DNA of 64,000 bases from an uncultured Eubacteriales bacterium (GTDB lineage: Bacteria; Bacillota; Clostridia; Oscillospirales; Oscillospiraceae). The notes under the pieces are model-generated. The model did not search any database. It was given only the letters and a program-made list of their open reading frames with translations, and was not told the DNA's origin. Within the stretch, counting starts at the first letter, position 1. Each line of letters begins with the position of its first letter. This document shows positions 41,449-47,023 of this stretch, one piece after another. The translations under genes and the position numbers were made by a program. The DNA is taken from assembly GCA_900546255.1 (NCBI GenBank), contig URCB01000005.1, positions 6,723 through 70,722 on the forward strand, read 5' to 3'.

Positions 41449-41511
41449 GTCTTTTTTGCGCAAAAAGTGCAGCTTTGCGGAAAATTTTTCGCCCAGAAGG
41501 AGGGATGCTGT

Positions 41512-41910
41512 GTGTATACCATGATGCAGGTCTGCCGGGAGACCAACATGACCTACGAAACGCTGAAGTATTACTGCAACGAGGGCCTGGTCCCCAACGT
41601 CAAGCGGGACGGCAACAACCGGCGGGTCTTTGACCAACGGGATGTGAAGTGGATCCAGGACCTGGTCTGCCTGAAAAAATGCGGGATGAGCATCCAGGAG
41701 ATAAAGGACTACCTGGCCCTCTGCCTCCAAGGGGAGGGGACCATCCCCCAGCGGAAGGAGATGCTGGCCAAAAAGCAGGCCGCCCTACTGGCCTCCATCC
41801 AAGAGCTGGAGGACAGCGTGGCCTATATCCACTGGAAGCAGTCGTTCTACGACGAAGTGCTCTCCGGCCAACGCCCCTATGTGAGCAACCTGATCGCCCC
41901 CAAAGAGTAA
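41512..41910 (+). CDS. MerR-family transcriptional regulator
   Basis: 132 residues. The winged HTH is at residues 1-70 (VCRETNMTYETLKYYCNEGL, then RVFDQRDVKWIQDLVCLKKCGMSIQEIKDYL), followed by a dimerisation helix. It lacks the CxnC metal-binding pattern of MerR/CueR types, and a Cys pair is present near residue 55. The GTG at 41512 with AAGGAGGG 8 bp upstream matches the family N-terminus. It is divergent from the EFR1 operon and likely activates it under redox or aldehyde stress (inference). Confidence 0.9.
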   Translation: MYTMMQVCRETNMTYETLKYYCNEGLVPNVKRDGNNRRVFDQRDVKWIQDLVCLKKCGMSIQEIKDYLALCLQGEGTIPQRKEMLAKKQAALLASIQELEDSVAYIHWKQSFYDEVLSGQRPYVSNLIAPKE

Positions 41911-41922
41911 CGCGACGACAGA

Positions 41923-41951
41923 AAAAGGCACGGCAGACCGCCGTGCCTTTT
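41923..41951 (+). terminator. Terminator of the MerR gene
   Basis: 12-bp perfect stem AAAAGGCACGGC / GCCGTGCCTTTT with a short loop. Its sequence resembles the terminator-like arms at 42172. Confidence 0.88.
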
Positions 41952-41953
41952 GC

Positions 41954-42171
41954 ATGGAATGTATTGCGATGCTTGATGCGTGAAATAGAAAAAGAGCACG
42001 ATCGGCGTCGTGCCCCCACGTTCATCGTTCTTTTGTCTCTCCCGCCAGATCCCCCCAACCCCGACCCACAGGGCCGGCGGCGTCGGGGACGCCGTCCCGA
42101 GGGGTTTGGGCCGTGCCCAAACCCTCGGCGCAGGGCGAATTCATTTCGCCCGAGCAGGCCCCATCCTCCGG
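41954..42171. repeat. Gene-free hairpin-rich extragenic repeat region
   Basis: No gene is seen. Hairpins follow one another: GCACGA/TCGTGC 41996-42013, GGCGTC/GACGCC 42079-42093, CGAGGGGTTTGGGC/GCCCAAACCCTCGG 42098-42127 and GGGCGAA/TTCGCCC 42133-42151. The last two recur with the same order in the 56.1 kb region, so they form an interspersed repeat. Confidence 0.7.
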
Positions 42172-42215
42172 CCAAAGGGAAAAGGCACGACGTGGGTCGT
42201 GCCTTTTCCCTTTGG
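42172..42215. terminator. 20-bp perfect inverted repeat at island edge
   Basis: CCAAAGGGAAAAGGCACGAC / GTCGTGCCTTTTCCCTTTGG with a 4-nt loop. On the minus strand it directly follows the copy of the tRNA-Pro 3' end, so it is probably the original tRNA terminator, now separated from the intact tRNA by the island. Confidence 0.75.
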
Positions 42216-42224
42216 TCGGAGTGT
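42211..42224 (-). repeat. Direct repeat of tRNA-Pro 3' end (distal att site)
   Basis: TTTGGTCGGAGTGT, identical to 43315-43328, where it is the 3' end of tRNA-Pro. The geometry matches attR of an element integrated at the tRNA 3' end. Confidence 0.75.
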
Positions 42225-42299
42225 AATTATAGAACTTGGAAAAGTTCAGGAATATCAATGGTTTGTAGGCCGTCGGCATGAGGTTTTATCTATTTCAAT

Positions 42300-43142
42300 T
42301 TAATCTGTCTTTGTAGCATGAGAGTTGCTTTTTTCACATACTCGTTTATATTCTAATTCAATGGCTTCTTTTATTCTATCAACCGGATGAACAATGGTCA
42401 GTCCGCTATTTTCTTCACGAACCATAATAGGTTGATGAGTTTGTTGACTGACAAGTGTATCTCTGTATGGTATATATGCGCTAAGAATTCCTATAAGATT
42501 TGCTTTTTCATTATGAGTTGTTCCTTGTATGGAAATAAATTCTGGTCGACTAATAATCGGGCCACCAGAGTTTCCAGGAAATGTTTGTGCATCGACTAAA
42601 AATGTCTCTGCTGTTTTGGGGGAAACAAAAGCATCTGCAACACGAGAAATACAGCCAAGCCTACATATAGGAGCTTTAACAGTGTCATTTACTAAATTCA
42701 TCGGAAACCCGATAGCATAAACTAAACTACCTTCATCAACCCCAGTTTCCTTCATTTGCTGTAATGTGATGGCATGATCATCTATATCCATAAAACTTAA
42801 ACGAAGCTTATTATCGACAATAACATGGGGAAGTATTTGTACAGCAACTATATCAGTATTTTTTAAGGGGTGAGCGGTATAAAGTAGTTCGTCATTTACC
42901 TTCAAAGACATAGGTAAGTCTCTCACGCCAACAGATTCACTATTGTTAAATCTAACATAAAGCAAATTTTGGTCTTTAACTACATGTTTATTTGTAATGA
43001 TATAGACAGTCGATTTGTCTGGATGCTCTTTCTCTTTTCTCCCGACTAAAAAGCCAGTTCCGACCCAATGTTTCTTCCCGCCGGATATTGGAATCCCGAG
43101 TGCAACAACTGCATCCATGAAAAAATCAGGAATAATAGCCAT
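42300..43142 (-). CDS. Cytosolic trypsin-like serine protease
   Basis: 280 residues with no signal peptide. The chymotrypsin-like triad is visible: His in ITNKHVV (about residue 54), Asp in NTDIVAVQI (about 97) and Ser in FPGNSGGPI (about 190), the GNSGG motif of the trypsin_2 group. The C-terminal part has PIMVREENSGLTIVHPVDRI and a Lys/Ser-rich tail. Codon use is AT-rich, unlike its neighbours, and it is alone in an att-bounded island. Proteases of this kind, free of a secretion signal, occur in phage-defence loci, so a defence or regulatory role is possible, but the target is unknown. Confidence 0.85.
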   Translation of the reverse strand: MAIIPDFFMDAVVALGIPISGGKKHWVGTGFLVGRKEKEHPDKSTVYIITNKHVVKDQNLLYVRFNNSESVGVRDLPMSLKVNDELLYTAHPLKNTDIVAVQILPHVIVDNKLRLSFMDIDDHAITLQQMKETGVDEGSLVYAIGFPMNLVNDTVKAPICRLGCISRVADAFVSPKTAETFLVDAQTFPGNSGGPIISRPEFISIQGTTHNEKANLIGILSAYIPYRDTLVSQQTHQPIMVREENSGLTIVHPVDRIKEAIELEYKRVCEKSNSHATKTD

Positions 43143-43178
43143 TTTATTAACTCCTTCATATGAATCATTGATTTCTTA

Positions 43179-43187
43179 ATTATACCA
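43179..43187 (-). promoter_or_regulatory. Extended -10 promoter of the protease gene
   Basis: Minus-strand TGGTATAAT about 35 bp before the start; no good -35 box is visible, which fits an extended -10 promoter. Confidence 0.55.
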
Positions 43188-43282
43188 TGTATCGAACAAT
43201 AAATCGACAAAAATCGAATTAAAAGTCGCCCAAGTCGGAAAACACGGAGCCCGCAAACGTCAAGTAGGATTTAGACAAAAGA

Positions 43283-43317
43283 AAAATCGACAAGTTTATG
43301 CGAAACTTGTCGATTTT
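43283..43317 (-). terminator. Terminator of tRNA-Pro inside the island edge
   Basis: 15-bp perfect stem AAAATCGACAAGTTT / AAACTTGTCGATTTT, loop 5 nt, ending in a U-rich run on the minus strand immediately after the tRNA CCA. Confidence 0.85.
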
Positions 43318-43328
43318 GGTCGGAGTGT
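43315..43328 (-). repeat. Direct repeat at tRNA-Pro 3' end (proximal att site)
   Basis: TTTGGTCGGAGTGT overlapping the last bases of tRNA-Pro; exact copy at 42211-42224. Confidence 0.75.
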
Positions 43329-43393
43329 GGGGATTCGAACCCCAGGCCTCTTGGACCCGAACCAAGCGCGATACCAAACTTCGCCACACCCCG
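43317..43393 (-). tRNA. tRNA-Pro(CGG)
   Basis: 77 nt on the minus strand. Acceptor CGGGGTG pairs with CACTCCG, then discriminator A and an encoded CCA. The anticodon loop TTCGGGT between CTTGG and CCAAG gives anticodon CGG (codon CCG). The T arm is TGGGG-TTCGAAT-CCCCA. Confidence 0.95.
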
Positions 43394-43406
43394 GTAAAGC
43401 TTTACC

Positions 43407-43435
43407 ATTATACTCGAGCCCTCAAGGAATGTCAA
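43407..43435 (-). promoter_or_regulatory. Consensus promoter of tRNA-Pro
   Basis: Perfect TTGACA, 17-bp spacer and TATAAT on the minus strand, 14 bp before the tRNA. Confidence 0.92.
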
Positions 43436-43522
43436 GCACCGGCGCAGGGAAAATTCCAAGGCATATTTCCCCCAGCGGCCCCATAGAGATGGGACAGAAC
43501 GACACAGAAAGGGGGCATCCCC

Positions 43523-43921
43523 ATGGCTGCCAACGGGACAAGGAAGCACCCCCGGAAAGGCACCCCTCTGACCCCAGGGGAGAAACGGCGTCTGCGGCAA
43601 CTGGTGGTCTGCCTGGTTCTCTTCGGCGCGGTGTTTCTGGGCCGGGGAACCGACTTTGGTCCCCTGGCCCAGCTCTCCTCCACCGTAGGGGAACTGGTGC
43701 GGGCGGACACAGACTTTCAGGCGGTGTTCGCCCAGATGGGCGAGTCTTTCTCCAAGGGAGAGCCGGCGGTGGAGACCTTCCGCTCCCTCTGGGACGGGGT
43801 CTTCCCCACCGAAGAGACCGACGGGGTGTCTGAGCAAGCAGAATCCCAGGACCCAGGGGCGGAAGCCGCCCCAACAGAGCCAACGGAAGGAGGGGAGGAC
43901 CGCGGGGCGGAAGCTTCATAG
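43523..43921 (+). CDS. Small single-span protein upstream of SpoIVFB-like protease
   Basis: 132 residues, family not recognised. A basic N-terminus (RKHPRKGTPLTPGEKRRLRQ) precedes one hydrophobic segment (LVVCLVLFGAVFLG, about 28-42), a middle region AQLSSTVGELVRADTDFQAVF and an acidic Glu/Pro/Ala tail. It directly precedes the SpoIVFB-like gene, as SpoIVFA does in Bacillus, but it lacks the M23 domain of SpoIVFA. An anchor or regulator of the protease is the best guess. AAAGGGGG precedes the ATG. Confidence 0.6.
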   Translation: MAANGTRKHPRKGTPLTPGEKRRLRQLVVCLVLFGAVFLGRGTDFGPLAQLSSTVGELVRADTDFQAVFAQMGESFSKGEPAVETFRSLWDGVFPTEETDGVSEQAESQDPGAEAAPTEPTEGGEDRGAEAS

Positions 43922-43943
43922 CACAGGCGGATTCTGGCTGATT

Positions 43944-44483
43944 TTGGGGACGCTGCTGCTGGTGGCGTCCCTTCGCCTGCTGTTTTGGGCGGCGGTGGCT
44001 GCGGCCGTCCACGAGTTGGGCCACGTCGCGGCGGTGAAAGCCCTGGGCGGGCGGGTGGCCAGCCTCCGCCTCACCGGGGTGGGGGCCGTCATCCGCCCCC
44101 AGAGGCCCCGGCTCTTCTCCTACTGGGAGGAATGCCTGGTGGCCCTGGCAGGGCCGGCGGCCAGCTTCCTCCTGGCCCTGGGGGCAGCGGCCTGGGGCCG
44201 CCACTTTGGCGGGGGAGATGCCTACCTGCTGGCGGGGGTGAGCCTGGCCTTTGGCATGTTCAACCTCCTCCCCGTGGGCCCTTTGGATGGGGGGCGGATC
44301 CTGCGGGCCCTCACGAACCGCTGGGCCGGCCCCGATGCCGGGGAGAAGGTGTGCGGGGGGCTCACCAAAGTCCTGGCCCTCTCCCTGGCCGCCCTGGGGC
44401 TGTGGGTGCTGCGGCAGAGCGGAAACTTCACCCTGCTGCTGTGCTCGGCCTGGCTGCTGTGGCGGAAGGAGGGGAAGCCGTAG
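43944..44483 (+). CDS. SpoIVFB-like M50 intramembrane metalloprotease
   Basis: 179 residues with about five hydrophobic spans. The metal motif HELGH lies in AAVHELGHVAAVKALGG (about residues 21-37), and NLLPVGPLDGGRIL near 113 supplies the third ligand. This fits the SpoIVFB group that cuts pro-sigma-K in the mother cell, though no CBS domain is present and the length is short. The start is uncertain: TTG at 43944 is a possible one, without a good ribosome site, 22 bp after the upstream stop. Confidence 0.75.
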   Translation: MGTLLLVASLRLLFWAAVAAAVHELGHVAAVKALGGRVASLRLTGVGAVIRPQRPRLFSYWEECLVALAGPAASFLLALGAAAWGRHFGGGDAYLLAGVSLAFGMFNLLPVGPLDGGRILRALTNRWAGPDAGEKVCGGLTKVLALSLAALGLWVLRQSGNFTLLLCSAWLLWRKEGKP

Positions 44484-44519
44484 CCTCCGGCGGGCCGATG
44501 GCAAACGGCGTGAGCATAC

Positions 44520-44553
44520 AAAAAAAGCAGTTGCCTGTGCAACTGCTTTTTTT
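44520..44553. terminator. Bidirectional terminator between SpoIVFB-like gene and tRNA-Thr
   Basis: 15-bp perfect stem AAAAAAAGCAGTTGC / GCAACTGCTTTTTTT, loop CTGT. It ends both the protease transcript and the convergent tRNA-Thr transcript. Confidence 0.92.
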
Positions 44554-44560
44554 GTCGCCG

Positions 44561-44636
44561 TGGAGCTGGAAATCAGACTTGAACTGACGACCTGCTGATT
44601 ACGAATCAGCTGCTCTACCGACTGAGCTATTCCAGC
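44561..44636 (-). tRNA. tRNA-Thr(CGT)
   Basis: 76 nt on the minus strand. Acceptor GCTGGAA pairs with TTCCAGC, then T and an encoded CCA. The anticodon arm GCTGA-TTCGTAA-TCAGC gives anticodon CGT (codon ACG). D arm AGCTCAGTCGGTAGAGC and T arm with TTCAAGT are normal. Confidence 0.95.
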
Positions 44637-44685
44637 AATGCCAACCGGTGGGAATTGCGCCCACCGGGGCAAAGGCGTGTTAATT

Positions 44686-44714
44686 ATTGTAGCATCAAAA
44701 GGGCACCTCGTCAA
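44686..44714 (-). promoter_or_regulatory. Promoter of tRNA-Thr
   Basis: Minus-strand TTGACG, 17-bp spacer, TACAAT, about 50 bp before the tRNA. Confidence 0.75.
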
Positions 44715-44814
44715 GGAGTTTTTTCTATACCTTTTGTATATCCGCAGGAGAACACTGTCCTGCAAGGATTTCTCTTCAATTCCATCCCTGGAAAACCCCG
44801 TATTCTACAAAAAG

Positions 44815-44855
44815 TTATGCACACTTTCCACCGGGTTTTCCACAAGCCGGTGGAA
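44815..44855. other. DnaA-box-like sites within an inverted repeat
   Basis: TTATGCACA (44815-44823) fits the DnaA-box consensus TTATNCACA exactly and TTTTCCACA (44836-44844) differs by one base from TTATCCACA. TTCCACCGG 44826-44834 and CCGGTGGAA 44847-44855 form a hairpin that may act in tsaD termination. Confidence 0.4.
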
Positions 44856-44870
44856 CATGGGAAAACTCCT

Positions 44871-45899
44871 TTACACCCCTTCCCTCCTGTAGGGCAAAGA
44901 GATATCCCGGTTGGCGTAGCCGTTGAGGTCCTCCCCCCCTCGGGTGCCGGCCAGGTACTCGTAGTAGCCCTGGCTGCCAATCATGCTGCCATTGTCCCCG
45001 CAGAGCTTCAGAGGGGGCAGGTACAGGGTGCAGCCGGCCTGCTGGCAGGCGGCCTCCAGATCCCGGCGGATCCGGGAGTTGGCGGCCACGCCCCCCACCA
45101 CCGCCACCTTGCGGTAGCCCGTCTGCCGGGCGGCGGCCATGGTCCGGGGGACCAGTTCCTCGCTGACGGCAGCGGAGAAGGAGGCCGCCAGGTCCGCCAC
45201 CGGCAGCGTCTCCCCTTTCTGCTGGGCCTTGTGGATGAGGTTCAGCATGGCGGTTTTCAGGCCGGAGAAGGACATGTCCAGGGGCGCATCCTCAATGTGG
45301 ACCCGGGGCAGGGAAAAGGCCCCGTCGTCCCCTCCCTGGGCGGCTCTGTCCAGGGGGCCGCCGCCGGGGTAGCCCAGGCCCATTACCCGGGCGATCTTGT
45401 CAAAGCACTCCCCTGCCGCGTCGTCCCGGGTGCCCCCCAGGATGGCCATGTCGGTGTACCCCTTGACATCTACAATCAGAGAAGTCCCCCCGGACACGCA
45501 CAGGCAGACGAAGGGGGGCTCCAGGTCCGGGTGGGCGATGTAGTTGGCAGCAATGTGCCCCCGCACATGGTGGACAGGGATCAGCGGCACCCCCAGGGCA
45601 TAGGCCACCGCCTTGGCAAAACTCACCCCCACCAGCACCGCGCCGATGAGGCCGGGGGCATAGGTCACGGCCACGGCGTCAATGTCCCCCCGGGTCACCC
45701 CGGCCTGGGCCAGGGCCTGGTCGGCCAGCTGGGAGATCACCTCAATGTGCTTCCGGGAGGCGATCTCCGGCACCACGCCGCCGTAAAGCTTGTGCATCTC
45801 CACCGAGGAGGCGATGCAGTCGGCCAGCACGGTGCGGCCGTCCCGCACCAGGGCCACGGCGGTCTCGTCACAGGAGGATTCCACGGCTAAGATCAGCAT
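44871..45899 (-). CDS. tsaD: tRNA N6-threonylcarbamoyladenosine transferase TsaD
   Basis: 342-residue ASKHA-fold enzyme that transfers the threonylcarbamoyl group to A37 of ANN-decoding tRNAs. It starts MLILAVESSCDETAVALV; the metal-binding histidines are in VHHVRGH (about 110-116), with SGGTSLI near 133 and GGVAANSRIRRDLE near 265. Start at 45899 overlaps the GNAT gene by 7 bp. The usual partners tsaB and tsaE are not next to it, though rimI is. Confidence 0.95.
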   Translation of the reverse strand: MLILAVESSCDETAVALVRDGRTVLADCIASSVEMHKLYGGVVPEIASRKHIEVISQLADQALAQAGVTRGDIDAVAVTYAPGLIGAVLVGVSFAKAVAYALGVPLIPVHHVRGHIAANYIAHPDLEPPFVCLCVSGGTSLIVDVKGYTDMAILGGTRDDAAGECFDKIARVMGLGYPGGGPLDRAAQGGDDGAFSLPRVHIEDAPLDMSFSGLKTAMLNLIHKAQQKGETLPVADLAASFSAAVSEELVPRTMAAARQTGYRKVAVVGGVAANSRIRRDLEAACQQAGCTLYLPPLKLCGDNGSMIGSQGYYEYLAGTRGGEDLNGYANRDISLPYRREGV

Positions 45900-46546
45900 A
45901 CTCCATCATCCTTTCTCCCCTCCCCCAGACCGGGGAGGTTGGTCTGGTCCGCCCAGGAGGCCGCCGGGGCGGCAGGGCGGGTGGGGTCCCGGGGGATCTC
46001 CACAAACTTCTCATAGGCCCACGGGGCCAGCTGGGACCGGTAGACCCCCCGGTGGGCCTCCATGGCCGCCGCCTCGGTCCCCTTCCCGTTGGGGGAGAGG
46101 AGGAAGGTCCGGTAATGCACCCCGAAGAGCAGGCAGTCATAGGACAGGGGACGGAAGCCGTTGCGCTGGTAAAACCCCAGCCGCCGGCGGCGCAGGGCGT
46201 CCTCTGGCCCCCCTTCCGGGGCCTCGGACTCCACCAGGATCCCCTCCCAAGCCCGGAACTTCTCCTGGAGCAGGCGGAGGATCTCGCCCCCCAGGCCGCC
46301 GTTGCGCCGGGCGGCGGTGACCCCCAGGTAGTCAATGAGCACATAGCCTGCTGCCGGGCTGGTCCACAGCAGGGCATACCCCACCAAGGTCTCCCCCTCC
46401 CAGGCGCCCACCGGGCGGTAGGCCCCCCGGCGAAAGAGCTGCTCCATGGCCGGGAAGGGCTTGAGTTCCTCCGCCGGAAAGGCCTCGTGCAGTTCGGTGG
46501 CGTGGAGCCAGCGCAGCTGATCCAGGGTCAGGTCACGCAGCTGCAT
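45893..46546 (-). CDS. GNAT-family acetyltransferase
   Basis: 217 residues. The N-terminal two-thirds matches the GNAT fold, with VLIDYLGVTAARRNGGLGGEILRLLQEKF (about 68-96) holding the acetyl-CoA loop, and YQRNGFRPLSYDCLLFGVHY later. The C-terminal 70 residues (from about 148) form an extension without a recognised family. It lies between rimI and tsaD, in the place where many Firmicutes have tsaB or related genes, with 2-7 bp junctions. The acceptor is unknown. Confidence 0.82.
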   Translation of the reverse strand: MQLRDLTLDQLRWLHATELHEAFPAEELKPFPAMEQLFRRGAYRPVGAWEGETLVGYALLWTSPAAGYVLIDYLGVTAARRNGGLGGEILRLLQEKFRAWEGILVESEAPEGGPEDALRRRRLGFYQRNGFRPLSYDCLLFGVHYRTFLLSPNGKGTEAAAMEAHRGVYRSQLAPWAYEKFVEIPRDPTRPAAPAASWADQTNLPGLGEGRKDDGVC

Positions 46547-46548
46547 CC

Positions 46549-47004
46549 TCAGCCCTCCCCCTGGGAAAAGGTGCGGGTGAGGAGAAGGGCGTCCTCCGTG
46601 GGGTCGGTGTAGTAGTCCTTCCGGCGGCCGGCCTCCTGGAAGCCGTGCTTTTCATACAACGCCACCGCAGCGGCGTTGGAGGGCCGCACCTCCAAGGTGA
46701 GGAAGGCCAGGTGGGCCTGGCCGAAGCGGCAGAACACCTCCAGCAGCCGGTCCCCGATCCCCTGCCGACGGCACTCCGGGCGGACGGCGACGTTGTCGAT
46801 GTACCCCTCGTCCAGCACCACGTGAAGGCCGGCGTACCCCAGCACCTGGCCTGCCGGGCCCTCCGCCACGATGAAGGAGGCGGCGGGGTTATAGAGCTCC
46901 TCGGCCAGCATGGCCTCGGTCCAAGGGACGGCGAAGCACAGCTTTTCCAGGGCCGCCACCCCCGCCAGGTGGGAGCGGTCCATGGGAACCAGTTTACAAT
47001 CCAT
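46549..47004 (-). CDS. rimI: Ribosomal-protein-alanine N-acetyltransferase RimI
   Basis: 151 residues of the RimI group. It starts MDCKLVPMDRSHLAGVAALEKLCF, and the acetyl-CoA loop is VRPECRRQGIGDRLLEVF (about 74-91). ALYEKHGFQEAGRRKDYYTDPTEDALLL is the RimI-type end. It acetylates the N-terminal Ala of S18 in relatives, and cluster context with tsaD is conserved. AAGGAGAG precedes the ATG. polA ends 19 bp upstream. Confidence 0.9.
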   Translation of the reverse strand: MDCKLVPMDRSHLAGVAALEKLCFAVPWTEAMLAEELYNPAASFIVAEGPAGQVLGYAGLHVVLDEGYIDNVAVRPECRRQGIGDRLLEVFCRFGQAHLAFLTLEVRPSNAAAVALYEKHGFQEAGRRKDYYTDPTEDALLLTRTFSQGEG

Positions 47005-47023
47005 TGCGATTCTCTCCTTCCTG

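Larger units (their letters stand above)
42225..43314. mobile_element. AT-rich mini-island integrated at tRNA-Pro
   Basis: About 1.09 kb lying between 14-bp direct repeats of the tRNA-Pro 3' end. Base composition is visibly AT-rich in a GC-rich chromosome. The only gene is a trypsin-like protease; no integrase is inside. It may be a deletion remnant or an element mobilised in trans. The tRNA is left intact because the island brings its own copy of the 3' end and a terminator. Confidence 0.7.

Noticed and set aside
43199..43270. A possible remnant integrase or second small gene in the island
   Set aside because: The stretch between the protease promoter and the tRNA terminator has stops in all frames and no ribosome site.
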